Of a stretch of 26,444 bases of DNA, positions 15,337 through 23,353 are shown piece by piece. Origin of the DNA: Acidaminococcaceae bacterium UBA2453 (lineage in GTDB: Bacteria; Bacillota; Negativicutes; Acidaminococcales; Acidaminococcaceae); the NCBI GenBank assembly GCA_002342505.1, contig DDQB01000062.1:1864-28307 (forward strand), in the 5' to 3' direction. The notes below the pieces were generated by a model that ran no database searches, was not told the origin of the DNA, and worked only from the letters and a program-made list of their open reading frames with translations. Position 1 is the stretch's first letter, and the number at the start of each line of letters is the position of its first letter. Both the position numbers and the translations under genes were made by a program.

Positions 15337-16071
15337 ATGATTCGAAAAATTATTCGCATAGATGAAGAAAAATGCAATGGCTGCGGCCTCTGCGCAAAAG
15401 CTTGTCATGAAGGGGCTATAGATATTCTGGGTGGGAAGGCAAAACTTGTGCGTGAGCATTTCTGTGACGGATTGGGCGATTGCTTGCCAAATTGCCCTGC
15501 AGATGCTATATCTTTTGAGGAACGGGAAGCGCCGGCCTATGATGAGGCCGCTGTGGAAGAAAGCAAACGAATGAGGGAGAAAGCAGAGGGCATTGGCAAG
15601 AAACCCGTTGGCGGATGTCCTGGTTCTAACGTGATCCAGCTTGGACAAAAAAAGTTGGAGACAGGGCTTGAAACAGATGTCGGCCCGGTTTCCCAACTGA
15701 ACCAGTGGCCGTGCCAGATAAAACTTGTGCCTGTTAAAGCGCCGTTTTTTGAAGGGGCTAAACTGCTGGTTGCGGCAGACTGTACCGCATATGCCTATGC
15801 CAATATGCATAGGGAATTCATGCGGGGAAAAATTACGATCATCGGTTGTCCCAAACTGGACGGCGTAGATTATTCTGAAAAGCTGACCGGGATTATCCGT
15901 GATAACGACATCAAAAGCGTAACAATCGTCCGTATGGAAGTTCCATGTTGCGGAGGGCTTCAGTATGCCGCAGAGAATGCGCTCCGTGCCAGTGGAAAGT
16001 TTATCCCCTGGCAGGTGGTAACGATATCCATAGATGGAAGAATATTGGAGAAGAATTATTTATTTTTTTAA
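15337..16071 (+). CDS. 4Fe-4S ferredoxin-domain protein
   Basis: A 244-residue protein with an N-terminal ferredoxin domain: CNGCGLCAKAC (Cys13, 16, 19, 23) binds one cluster, and CDGLGDCLPNCP (Cys43, 49, 53) contributes to a second with unusual spacing. The remaining 180 residues, with further Cys (GGCPGSN, VAADCTAYAYAN, IIGCPKLDGVDYSEKL, EVPCCGGL), form a domain common in gut anaerobes without a known reaction. AAGGAG is nine bases before the ATG. It forms an operon with the flavin reductase gene and is closed by a strong terminator. Confidence 0.87.
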   Translation: MIRKIIRIDEEKCNGCGLCAKACHEGAIDILGGKAKLVREHFCDGLGDCLPNCPADAISFEEREAPAYDEAAVEESKRMREKAEGIGKKPVGGCPGSNVIQLGQKKLETGLETDVGPVSQLNQWPCQIKLVPVKAPFFEGAKLLVAADCTAYAYANMHREFMRGKITIIGCPKLDGVDYSEKLTGIIRDNDIKSVTIVRMEVPCCGGLQYAAENALRASGKFIPWQVVTISIDGRILEKNYLFF

Positions 16072-16079
16072 CAATACAA

Positions 16080-16130
16080 AATCCCTGTCTGTCGCTGAAG
16101 TTCATCAGCGTAGGCAGGGATTGATTTTTT
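16080..16130. terminator. Terminator between convergent genes
   Basis: Outer stem AATCCCTG / CAGGGATT and inner CGCTGA / TCAGCG, then T6 on the plus strand. It terminates the ferredoxin operon and may also serve the convergent SDR gene. Confidence 0.8.
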
Positions 16131-16200
16131 CTCAACGCAAACGTTTTCTCAATGCATACTCTTACATACTCGTCTCATGCAGCATTACGTTGCCGCAAAA

Positions 16201-16971
16201 TTACAGGAATGCACCGTTGCAGACCTGGATGACCTGTCCTTTTACATGTTTGCCCATGTCGGAAGCGAGGAAAAGGCAGGCGTTTGCCTGATCCATGGGA
16301 TCGCATTCCGGGCCGGGAAAATATACAAAGTGTTTGCTGAACTCCAGCATCTTTGCGCCACCGGGTTGTTCGCCTGCTTTATTAGCCAGATGGGCAGGCG
16401 TTACGGTAGCGCCCGGAGCCACGGCGTTGATGCGGATATTGGTATTGATCAGACGCATAGCTACGTTTTTGGTCAGTGTGTTGATAGCGCCTTTAGAGGA
16501 GGTATAGGATGCCCCGCAGAAAGGACGGTCTCCATTGACGGAAGAAATGTTGATGATACAGCCTTCGTTTTTGGGCAGGAATACTTTCAATGCTTCCCGG
16601 ATAAAACGGAATGGTCCGAACACATTGGTCTGATATACATGCTCCAGCCATTCGTCATCCGTTTCGTCGATCATTTTCTGTTCGCCGATGGCCGCATTGT
16701 TGATGACAATATCAAGATCGCCGTAAACAGTCAGAGCAGTCCGGATTACATTTTTAACGTCTTCCAGATTTTTATTGTCCGCTACCACGCCGGTAACTTC
16801 CAGTCCCTGTTCTTTCAACCGGTTGACCGCTGCCTCTAATTTCTCTTTGCCCCGCGCTGTCATAACAACTTTTGCGCCTTCTTTTGCAAAAAGTTCGGCC
16901 ATGGTTTCTCCCATTCCATAGCTTGCGCCGGATACGATGGCAACTTTTCCTTCTAACATTTTTTCTTTCAT
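16201..16971 (-). CDS. Short-chain dehydrogenase/reductase
   Basis: A 256-residue classical SDR using NAD(P)H. The Rossmann glycine motif is GASYGMG (15-21), NNAA is at 91-94, the catalytic Ser is in NISS (143-144) and the catalytic pair is Tyr156/Lys160 in YTSSK. INAVAPGATVTP follows. AGGAGA lies eight bases before the ATG at 16971; ATG 16959 is an alternative. The substrate is not evident. Its promoter shares a 19-base element with the hydrolase gene on the other side of the LysR gene, suggesting one regulator for both. Confidence 0.9.
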   Translation of the reverse strand: MKEKMLEGKVAIVSGASYGMGETMAELFAKEGAKVVMTARGKEKLEAAVNRLKEQGLEVTGVVADNKNLEDVKNVIRTALTVYGDLDIVINNAAIGEQKMIDETDDEWLEHVYQTNVFGPFRFIREALKVFLPKNEGCIINISSVNGDRPFCGASYTSSKGAINTLTKNVAMRLINTNIRINAVAPGATVTPAHLANKAGEQPGGAKMLEFSKHFVYFPGPECDPMDQANACLFLASDMGKHVKGQVIQVCNGAFL

Positions 16972-17027
16972 ATTATCTTGTCTCCTGTTGTTTAATTTTT
17001 GGAATTTGAATGTTGTTCCTGCTTTGT

Positions 17028-17064
17028 ATTATAAAAAAACAGCTTCAGAAATGTCTAATACTTA
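17028..17064 (-). promoter_or_regulatory. SDR promoter with element shared with the hydrolase gene
   Basis: On the minus strand: TAGACA (17052-17057), an 18-base spacer and TATAAT (17028-17033). The 19 bases TAAGTATTAGACATTTCTG (17046-17064) cover the -35 and recur exactly at 18245-18263. They are probably the binding site of the LysR protein encoded between the two sites. Confidence 0.7.
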
Positions 17065-17221
17065 TTATTTATTTCCAGATATGCTTTTCGTCTATTTTTA
17101 TGTTATACTGAAAAATAGAACAAGGCCGTCTGTCTGAATTTAAAAGGTCAAAACAAAAATTGCCAAATAACGGTCAGGAAGAAACCGAATTTAATTCGGT
17201 GGATCAACAATTAAAATACGA

Positions 17222-17251
17222 GAAGACACCAATGTTGAAGACACCAATGTT
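17222..17251 (+). repeat. 15-base tandem duplication
   Basis: GAAGACACCAATGTT occurs twice head to tail upstream of the LysR gene. It looks like a recent slippage product; no regulatory role is evident. Confidence 0.85.
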
Positions 17252-17328
17252 AATGCAGGAACTTACCAACTTATAATTCAGAAAGTTACTATATTCATTT
17301 CAATAAAGTTACCAAAGGAGGCGCCATC

Positions 17329-18234
17329 ATGGAAATCCGGGTGCTGCGTTATTTTCTGGAAACCGCGCGGGAAGGGAACATCACCCGCGCCGCCGAACGA
17401 CTGCATGTTACCCAGCCCACCATGTCCAGGCAGTTAAAGGATTTGGAAGAGGAGCTGGGGAAAAAGCTGTTTGTCCGTACCAATTATGCCTTGCGGTTAA
17501 CGGAAGCCGGCCTGTTGTTGCGCAAACGGGCGGAAGACATTCTGGATCTGGTGGATAAGACGGAAACGGAATTTAAGATGCTGGACGATACCATGGGCGG
17601 CGAGATTTTTATCGGCTGCCCCGAATCCGATTCCCTGAAGTATTTTGCCAGGGCGCTGAAGCGGGTGCAGGAGCTGCATCCCGGTATCCGCTGCAACATC
17701 ACCAGTGGCAACAGTGAAGACATTACGGAAAAACTGGATAAAGGCATTTTGGATTTTGCGCTGGTCATGGAGTATGTGAATCCTCTGAAATACAACCATC
17801 TGGAGATTCCGGCAGAGGATACCTGGGGCGTCTTCATGCGGAAAGATTCGCCGCTGGCAAAGAAAACAGCATTGCATCTTGCGGATTTATACGACCTGCC
17901 TTTAATCTGCTCAAGACAGAACGTGGAACAGAATTTTCCTGCCTGGTTCGGGGAAAAACTGGACCGCCTGAATATTGTAGCTACCTATAATCTGTTCTTT
18001 AACGCTTCGATTTTTGTAAAGGAAGGGTTGGGCTACGCGATTGGCTATGATAAACTGGCGCATACCGGAAAAGGCAGCGATATGACGTTTGTGCCGCTGA
18101 CAGATGTACCTGCTTCGGAAATGAAGATAATCTGGAAAAAGTACCAGGTGTTTAGCCCCGTGGCATCGCTACTTCTGGCGGAACTGCAAAAAGAATACGG
18201 GGAAAAAGCAGATATAGATGAAGAGCATAACTAA
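17329..18234 (+). CDS. LysR-type transcriptional regulator 1
   Basis: A 301-residue LysR regulator. MEIRVLRYFLETAREGNITR and AAERLHVTQPTMSRQLKDLE make up the winged helix-turn-helix (1-60). A substrate-binding domain from about residue 90 senses an unknown ligand. AAAGGAGG lies eight bases upstream of the ATG. The gene sits between a divergent SDR gene and a co-directional hydrolase gene, whose promoters share one 19-base sequence; it is therefore the likely regulator of both. Confidence 0.93.
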   Translation: MEIRVLRYFLETAREGNITRAAERLHVTQPTMSRQLKDLEEELGKKLFVRTNYALRLTEAGLLLRKRAEDILDLVDKTETEFKMLDDTMGGEIFIGCPESDSLKYFARALKRVQELHPGIRCNITSGNSEDITEKLDKGILDFALVMEYVNPLKYNHLEIPAEDTWGVFMRKDSPLAKKTALHLADLYDLPLICSRQNVEQNFPAWFGEKLDRLNIVATYNLFFNASIFVKEGLGYAIGYDKLAHTGKGSDMTFVPLTDVPASEMKIIWKKYQVFSPVASLLLAELQKEYGEKADIDEEHN

Positions 18235-18244
18235 AGATAATTAG

Positions 18245-18280
18245 TAAGTATTAGACATTTCTGTGCGGCTCCTTTAGAAT
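18245..18280 (+). promoter_or_regulatory. Hydrolase promoter with shared element
   Basis: TAAGTATTAGACATTTCTG (18245-18263) is identical to the element at the SDR promoter and in the same orientation relative to its gene. TAGACA (18252-18257), 17 bases and TAGAAT (18275-18280) form the promoter. A long untranslated leader of about 160 bases follows. Confidence 0.68.
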
Positions 18281-18449
18281 GAACCTGAAAGAAGCAAACA
18301 GCTTCCGCTGAAATCAAAATGAGTGATGATGCAGGTTGCTTTAAGAAGACTGCAAACACGTTGTGCAAAGCTGACAGACAAAATGCGCTGCGCGAAACTA
18401 CTGCAGAACGGTCAGCGAAAATTCAGGTTTATGAAAAGGAGAAACGCAA

Positions 18450-19628
18450 ATGAAAAAAACTTCCAGTACCCGTAAATTGATGAAATCCGTTGTCCTGAGC
18501 CTGGCGCTGGCCGCTGTAGGTTTTGCAGGCGCCGCTTTTGCCGCTCCGGCCGATGCGAACGCTGCGGCTGTTATGGCAAGCCAGATGAAAAACTCTTCCA
18601 TTACAGAACTGACCAATGATTCCCGCGTGTTCAAAGTTGATAAAAAAATCCAGACAAAGATGGTTCGTTTCCAAAACCGGTACGGCATTGAAGTGGCCGG
18701 CCACCTGTACCTGCCGGAACATTTTGACGCGAACAAAAAATACAGCGCCATTGTATTCAGCGGGCCCTTCGGCGCAGTGAAAGAACAATCGTCCGGTCTG
18801 TATGCCCAGGAAATGGCAAAACGGGGATTTGTGACCGTAGCCTTTGACTGCTCCTTTACCGGGGAGAGCGGTGGCAACGTACACGACGTGGCGTCCCCCG
18901 ATATTTTTACGGAAGACTTCCATGCAGCGGTTGACTTCGTGGGCCTGCTGCCTTTTGTTGACAAAGAACGCGTCGGCGCCATGGGCATCTGCGGGTTAGG
19001 CGGCATGGCTGTTACCGCGGCAATCAACGATGTGCGCATTAAAGCGGTGGCAACCTCTGCTCTGTATAATATGAACGACAGCATCCGGAATCACTATAAG
19101 GGAGATTACTATACGCCGGCCCAGCGGGAAACCGTGAAAGGATATCTGGCCGAGATGCGGTGGAAAGAGGCGGAACTGGGCAAAACGCTGCCCGGTTATC
19201 ATGAAGTTGCCATCGGGGCTGACGGAAAAGCCGTTCACGCTACCGGCGAAGGCGTAACGCTGCTTCCCAACAAACTGCCGGAAGGGGCAGACCCTGTGAC
19301 CACCGATTTCTTCAACTACTATAAAGGCCGTGCGTTCCATCCCCGTGCCATCAACTCCAACGGCATCTGGTCTTCTACCACGCCGTACGGATTCTTTGAC
19401 TTCGACCTGATGGCCCATGTGGAAGAACTGAGTCCCCGTCCGCTGCTGCTGATCACCGGCGACAAGGCCCATTCCCGTTACCATTCCGAAAACGTTTACG
19501 AGCGTGCGAAGGAGCCGAAGGAACTGATCGTGATGCCGGGCGCGACCCATTGTGACCTGTATGATATTTATGAAAAGATTCCCTTCGAAAGACTGGACGG
19601 GTTCTTTACCAAACACCTGGGAAAATAA
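18450..19628 (+). CDS. Exported alpha/beta hydrolase with Cys nucleophile
   Basis: A 392-residue protein with a signal peptide (basic start, hydrophobic VVLSLALAAVGFAGAAFA, cleavage near residue 31), so it acts outside the cytoplasmic membrane. The fold motifs are those of the YcjY/dienelactone-hydrolase-like group. The nucleophile elbow GICGLGG has Cys181 where most have Ser, the acid is Asp338 (TGDKAHSR) and the base His367 (GATHCDLYD). AAAAGGAG precedes the start. The substrate is unknown. The promoter element shared with the SDR gene suggests that both act on one compound or stress under LysR 1. A Cys nucleophile is known in dienelactone hydrolases. Confidence 0.87.
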   Translation: MKKTSSTRKLMKSVVLSLALAAVGFAGAAFAAPADANAAAVMASQMKNSSITELTNDSRVFKVDKKIQTKMVRFQNRYGIEVAGHLYLPEHFDANKKYSAIVFSGPFGAVKEQSSGLYAQEMAKRGFVTVAFDCSFTGESGGNVHDVASPDIFTEDFHAAVDFVGLLPFVDKERVGAMGICGLGGMAVTAAINDVRIKAVATSALYNMNDSIRNHYKGDYYTPAQRETVKGYLAEMRWKEAELGKTLPGYHEVAIGADGKAVHATGEGVTLLPNKLPEGADPVTTDFFNYYKGRAFHPRAINSNGIWSSTTPYGFFDFDLMAHVEELSPRPLLLITGDKAHSRYHSENVYERAKEPKELIVMPGATHCDLYDIYEKIPFERLDGFFTKHLGK

Positions 19629-19681
19629 GCAAAAACTAAACTGGGAAACAGCGTGAATCGTTCAACCTGAAGCTGATTAGG

Positions 19682-19717
19682 CAGCCGTAGATTTTTCTGC
19701 GGCTGTTTTGTTATAAT
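19682..19717 (+). promoter_or_regulatory. Orphan cassette promoter module, copy C
   Basis: CAGCCGTAGATTTTTCTGCGGCTG forms a 10-bp hairpin, the best paired of all copies, followed by TTTTGTTATAATT (TATAAT 19712-19717). No precursor gene follows, only a terminator and a convergent LysR gene. It may act as the terminator of the hydrolase gene, or be left over from a lost cassette. Confidence 0.55.
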
Positions 19718-19771
19718 TAAGTGGATCAATGTTAATTGTACAAATCGCAATTTATTGCAGTAAATGATTCA

Positions 19772-19800
19772 ACAGTCGTGGAAATTCCACGGCTGTTTTA
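19772..19800. terminator. Terminator between hydrolase and LysR 2
   Basis: ACAGTCGTGGAA / TTCCACGGCTGT stem with T4 on the plus side. The flank GATTCAACAG is shared with the terminator at 22673, so this is another repeated piece. Confidence 0.75.
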
Positions 19801-20718
19801 TTATTGTACGCTTTTTAATTTATAACTGGTGTAATGATTAACAAATTCCTGTATGCAGATAATCATATCATTGACGGCCGGCGCCAGAAATTTCGGGTCT
19901 TGCGTAATGATGCCCAACGTCCTGCTCCCCGAAGGCACAATGGGATAGACATTGAGATCATCCAGTTTTCCTGCGCTGTAAAGAGACAGAGAAGCATCTA
20001 CTGCATGACCAAATCCGCTGCGGACCATTGATACTAACGATGAATTGGTAATGGCTGAGCTTCGGCAGATTCCCTGTATATTTTGGGCGGCAAGATACTG
20101 CTCAACATCAGATTCGTTTCCGCCAAGAGGCAGAATCAGCTCCAGCTTGTCCAGTTCTTCCGGTGTAATGAAATTCCTGTTCCGGGGAACATATTCTTTC
20201 GGGGAAACGCAGATAAGGCGGTCTTCATATAAAGGAATAAACTGAAGGGGCACGGTAAGCGAGCGTATGGAAGAATGAGATACAATTGCCAGATCCAGAC
20301 CGCGGTTTATGACAGCCCCGACAAGTGAGTGATATGTGTTTTCCCGGACAATCACCTCAATATTTGGGGATTTCGCGCGAAAAGCATTCATAATTCCTTC
20401 AAGCCACTGAATTGCCGTACTGTCAATCAGACCGAGACGCACGCTGCCGCGTTGGGAACCGTTGATCTGGGATATCCTTTTTTCCAGCAGATCTGAAGTA
20501 TAAAGAATGTCCTGTATATAGCTGTATATCTGCGCTCCGTTCTCCGTCAGCGTTACATTTTTCTTTTCGCGTATAAACAGAGGAAAGCCGAATTCTTCTT
20601 CCATGTCTGAAACTGCGTGACTGATAGCGGACGGCGTCAAATGAAGCTGCCCTGCTGCTCTGGCAAAGCTTTTGCACTGAACGATAGTGTGGAAAACCCT
20701 GTAAGTATAAAGCGACAT
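19801..20718 (-). CDS. LysR-type transcriptional regulator 2
   Basis: A 305-residue LysR protein: SLYTYRVFHTIVQCKSFARA and AAGQLHLTPSAISHAVSDME give the helix-turn-helix, and the substrate-binding domain follows from about residue 90. It is divergent from the RidA-PhzF-DUF1805 operon, the usual position for its regulator. AAAGGATG lies upstream of the ATG. Its own promoter overlaps an inverted repeat, so autoregulation is likely. Confidence 0.93.
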   Translation of the reverse strand: MSLYTYRVFHTIVQCKSFARAAGQLHLTPSAISHAVSDMEEEFGFPLFIREKKNVTLTENGAQIYSYIQDILYTSDLLEKRISQINGSQRGSVRLGLIDSTAIQWLEGIMNAFRAKSPNIEVIVRENTYHSLVGAVINRGLDLAIVSHSSIRSLTVPLQFIPLYEDRLICVSPKEYVPRNRNFITPEELDKLELILPLGGNESDVEQYLAAQNIQGICRSSAITNSSLVSMVRSGFGHAVDASLSLYSAGKLDDLNVYPIVPSGSRTLGIITQDPKFLAPAVNDMIICIQEFVNHYTSYKLKSVQ

Positions 20719-20762
20719 GAAACCACATCCTTTTTGTAATTATTGAGTATTTTCTCATCTTC

Positions 20763-20791
20763 AGTATACTATCCGCTATACAGTTTCGCAA
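20763..20791 (-). promoter_or_regulatory. LysR 2 promoter and inverted-repeat operator
   Basis: On the minus strand: TTGCGA (20786-20791), a 17-base spacer and TATACT (20763-20768). GTATA-N8-TATAC (20764-20781) fits the T-N11-A pattern of LysR sites and covers the spacer and -10. Regulation of the divergent operon from the same site is plausible. Confidence 0.65.
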
Positions 20792-20946
20792 GATTAATTA
20801 CTGAATTTTACGTTTTCTAAGAAAAACTCATTGATTAGATAAAAATTATATTGAGAATTTTATCATGGATACATGTTATAAAATGCGTTTTACTTCAAGA
20901 TAATTCTGTGCTAATATTTTTTCAGAACAAGAGAGGAGGAACTTCT

Positions 20947-21324
20947 ATGCGCAAAACATATAACAGTCCCGGATCATCGGTCAACGTGTTGCCTTTTTCT
21001 ACCATGACGGAGTTCGGAGGCCTGCTTTTCCTGTCCGGCGTGACCGCAACAGATCTTACTACCGGCAAAACAGACGGCGATGCTGCCGGGCAGGCCGTAA
21101 CTGTCCTCAATAAGATAGAGGCCATCCTGAAAGATGCCGGCAGAAGTCTGGACGACGTTCTTAAGGTCACTGTTTATCTGAAAGACATGGGAACGTTCGG
21201 TGAAGTGAATGCGGTTTACCGGTCCGCGTTCAACGCGCCGTACCCGGCGCGCACCTGTGTGGAAGTTGCGGCCCTGCCTATGGGCGCGCTGGTTGAAATT
21301 GACGTGATCTGCGGGAGAACATAA
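20947..21324 (+). CDS. RidA family protein
   Basis: A 125-residue protein of the RidA/YjgF/UK114 family. RidA members hydrolyse reactive enamine/imine intermediates formed by PLP enzymes. The substrate-binding Arg is Arg102 in PARTCVEVAALPMGALVEID, the usual signature. GAGGAGG lies six bases before the ATG at 20947. It is first in an operon with PhzF-like and DUF1805 genes, so its substrate is probably specific to that pathway. Confidence 0.92.
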   Translation: MRKTYNSPGSSVNVLPFSTMTEFGGLLFLSGVTATDLTTGKTDGDAAGQAVTVLNKIEAILKDAGRSLDDVLKVTVYLKDMGTFGEVNAVYRSAFNAPYPARTCVEVAALPMGALVEIDVICGRT

Positions 21325-21351
21325 AACATTATTACGGAAAGGGGCAGAAAC

Positions 21352-22161
21352 ATGATCCCATATTTTGTGGCTGACGCTTTTGCGGACCAGTTGTTTGAGG
21401 GAAACCCCGCAGGAGTATGTGTCCTCGAACAGTGGCTTCCCCATGAAACGATGAAGAAAATCGCCATGGAAAACAATCTCTCCGAGACCGGATTTGTGGT
21501 CAGGCAGGGCGGTCATCCCTGCACATACGAACTGCGCTGGTTTACCCCGGTGGATGAGATCGATCTTTGCGGGCACTGCACCTTCGGCTCCGCGTATATC
21601 CTGTTCCGCTTCTTTGAACAGAACGAAACAGAAATCCATTTCAATGCTCTGAAATGCGGGTATCACCTTGTGATTACGAAACAGGATGATATTCTGACAA
21701 TGGCGTTTCCCTCGCTTCCTCCCCGGCCTTTTGCCTATGCAGATTATATGGGGGAAGGTATGGGCGCAGTTCCCTCAGAAGTTTGGAAGACAGACCGAGA
21801 CCTGCTGCTGGTTTATGATTCCGATGAAACGGTCCGGAATCTGACGCCTGATTTTCAGAAGCTGAAAGAGTTTCCGGAAGGTCTCTCTGTCTACGTTACA
21901 GCAAAGAGCAACGATCCGCGCTATGACATTGTTGCCCGCGCTTTCTGGCCGAAAATCAATGTAAACGAGGATCCGGTCTGCGGTTCCATGCACTGCGCGC
22001 TGATGCCGTTCTGGAAGGACCGGCTTGGAAAAGAAGAACTGGTTTGCCGAAGCCTTTCAAAACGCGGCGGCACCATTGTGTGCCATCAGGACGGGGACAC
22101 TGTTCTGCTTCAGGGACGCGGCGCGTTCTATCTGAAAGGCGGGCTGAATATTGAGAACTGA
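21352..22161 (+). CDS. PhzF family isomerase/epimerase-like protein
   Basis: A 269-residue PhzF-family protein with the diaminopimelate-epimerase fold. Glu45 in NNLSETGFV is the catalytic acid/base of PhzF, DLCGHCTFGSAY is the first Gly-rich loop and DPVCGSMHCAL the second. The family catalyses isomerisation of small acids; phenazine synthesis itself is not suggested, as no other phz genes are present. GAAAGGGG precedes the start. It lies 27 bases after the RidA gene and about 10 bases before the DUF1805 gene. Confidence 0.92.
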   Translation: MIPYFVADAFADQLFEGNPAGVCVLEQWLPHETMKKIAMENNLSETGFVVRQGGHPCTYELRWFTPVDEIDLCGHCTFGSAYILFRFFEQNETEIHFNALKCGYHLVITKQDDILTMAFPSLPPRPFAYADYMGEGMGAVPSEVWKTDRDLLLVYDSDETVRNLTPDFQKLKEFPEGLSVYVTAKSNDPRYDIVARAFWPKINVNEDPVCGSMHCALMPFWKDRLGKEELVCRSLSKRGGTIVCHQDGDTVLLQGRGAFYLKGGLNIEN

Positions 22162-22171
22162 GAGGTGCTTT

Positions 22172-22492
22172 ATGATTCAAAAAGAGATGCAATTGGATAA
22201 TACCGTCATATACGATCTCTCCGCCGGAGAGTGTCACGCCCGGGGAATCGCGGTCAACATCCCGGACACGGAACTGAATATCCTGCAGGCACGCTGCAAA
22301 AACGGGATGCTGTTCTGCGGTATTTTCAGCAAAGAAGTATTGGAAAAGCTGGATTTTCCCGCGGCCGTTTTCTCAGCTCCTGCTTTCTCCGATATGATGG
22401 AGCGGAAGCCCGTGTTCCTGACATCCAAAGCCATGGCTATGGGCGCGACGATGAATATGACCGGTGAAGAACTGCTGGTCCTCTTTAGCTGA
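22172..22492 (+). CDS. DUF1805 (YunC-like) protein
   Basis: A 106-residue protein resembling the DUF1805/YunC family: ARGIAVNIPDTELNILQARC, then NGMLFCGIFSKEVLEKL and a C-terminal GATMNMTGEELLVLF. No reaction is known for the family. GAGAGG is seven bases before the ATG. It is third in the RidA-PhzF operon, and what remains of a fourth gene follows. Confidence 0.7.
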   Translation: MIQKEMQLDNTVIYDLSAGECHARGIAVNIPDTELNILQARCKNGMLFCGIFSKEVLEKLDFPAAVFSAPAFSDMMERKPVFLTSKAMAMGATMNMTGEELLVLFS

Positions 22493-22528
22493 GAACCGGG
22501 TAACTTTAAATGAAAGAGGGTGCGCAAG

Positions 22529-22579
22529 ATGACAAAGAAAAAGACGATCCTGGATCTTCAGCAGATGAAAGAAAACTGA
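22529..22579 (+). pseudogene. panB: N-terminal remnant resembling panB
   Basis: A ribosome binding site (AGAGGG) and 16 codons, MTKKKTILDLQQMKEN then TGA. The stretch KKTILDLQQMKE closely matches the start of ketopantoate hydroxymethyltransferase (PanB); the continuation (GEKITMLTAYD in relatives) is missing. The operon may once have had a PanB-like aldolase as a fourth gene. It is the last unit before the repeated DNA of cassette 5, so the deletion probably accompanied its arrival. A short match, so moderate confidence. Confidence 0.45.
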
Positions 22580-22595
22580 AATCATCCATATACCG

Positions 22596-22619
22596 CGGGA
22601 CGAAAGAAAAAAAGTCCCG
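22596..22619 (+). terminator. Hairpin after the panB remnant
   Basis: CGGGAC (22596-22601) pairs with GTCCCG (22614-22619) around an A-rich loop; no T-run follows, so termination is uncertain. Confidence 0.35.
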
Positions 22620-22672
22620 GAGATAAAAACACTTGCTGACTGATAAACCCTGATTTTGCACAGTAAGTGATT

Positions 22673-22710
22673 CAACAGCCGTGGAACTGCACATCCACGG
22701 CTGTTGTTTT
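22673..22710 (+). terminator. Strong terminator ahead of cassette 5
   Basis: A perfect 13-bp stem CAACAGCCGTGGA / TCCACGGCTGTTG and T4. The 5' flank GTAAGTGATTCAACAG is shared with 19760-19775. Confidence 0.85.
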
Positions 22711-22736
22711 AGTATGGAAAATTGCAGTTTTGTTTA

Positions 22737-22772
22737 CAGCCGTAGATTTTTCTGCGTTCAACATGTTATAAT
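22737..22772 (+). promoter_or_regulatory. Cassette promoter module, copy D
   Basis: CAGCCGTAGATTTTTCTGCG then CAACATGTTATAATT (TATAAT 22767-22772), 60 bases ahead of precursor 5. Confidence 0.66.
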
Positions 22773-22832
22773 TAATATGTAATGTTTTGCCGTCGAAACG
22801 ATATTCTTTATTTTTTTGAAAGGGGTGCAGAA

Positions 22833-23072
22833 ATGCCAATTAACAAAAACGAACTAACGAAAGAACAGATTCAAAAAGCAATGGCTTGTGAAACTGTCGA
22901 AGAATTGATGGAGCTGGCAAAAACCGAGGGCGTGGAGCTGACGAAAGAAGAAGCCGAAGCGTACATGGCGGAGATGTCCGACGTGGAACTGGATGAAGAG
23001 ATACTGAAAAATGTGGCGGGTGGTGGTGCCAAGGTCTGCTATCCGTTTGATGCCTGTGAGCTTCATCTTTAA
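22833..23072 (+). CDS. Nif11-like leader RiPP precursor 5
   Basis: A 79-residue paralogue, starting at ATG 22833 (GAAAGGGGTG upstream); an in-frame ATG at 22782 lies only 10 bases past the TATAAT and is unlikely. It has a 64-residue leader (MPINKNELTKEQIQKAM start, VAGG end) and the shortest core, 15 residues: GAKVCYPFDACELHL. The leader DNA is nearly identical to precursor 2 over about 75 bases and the downstream terminator is also shared, but the cores differ. Confidence 0.87.
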   Translation: MPINKNELTKEQIQKAMACETVEELMELAKTEGVELTKEEAEAYMAEMSDVELDEEILKNVAGGGAKVCYPFDACELHL

Positions 23073-23093
23073 ATAGAAAGTCCGGAGAAGGTA

Positions 23094-23147
23094 AATAGAA
23101 ATTCACGGCTCTCTGCTTATCTCAAAAATAAGCAGGGAGCTGTTTTT
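23094..23147 (+). terminator. Cassette terminator, copy 2
   Basis: Matches 12524-12577 with one mismatch: CTGCTTAT / ATAAGCAG stem and a T7 run. Confidence 0.88.
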
Positions 23148-23174
23148 TTGCCTTAAAGACGTTAACTTAATGAC

Positions 23175-23212
23175 ATTGAGATTTTTCTGCGGCTGACATG
23201 TTGCGGGGATGA
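23175..23212 (+). repeat. Degenerate cassette promoter module, copy E
   Basis: TTGAGATTTTTCTGCGGCTG then ACATGTTGCGG: the left half of the module is kept, but TATAAT has been replaced. It probably no longer works as a promoter. It lies upstream of the Phd/ParE genes. Confidence 0.55.
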
Positions 23213-23295
23213 ACCGTATAATGATTGCGAAGAAAAATATGCAAAAAAAAGCGAGTGGCTGTTGCATGAAGCGTTCTGCCCGAATGTCCCGTTTC

Positions 23296-23324
23296 TTGAT
23301 TTTATGGTAAAATTCGTTTATAAT
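23296..23324 (+). promoter_or_regulatory. Promoter of the Phd/YefM-ParE pair
   Basis: TTGATT (23296-23301), a 17-base spacer and TATAAT (23319-23324), 30 bases before the antitoxin start. Confidence 0.75.
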
Positions 23325-23353
23325 TTTGTTATAAGAGAAAAGGGGGAATAGTC

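Noticed and set aside
21352..22161. Phenazine biosynthesis
   Set aside because: A PhzF-family gene alone does not indicate phenazines; no other phz genes are nearby and the family is broad.
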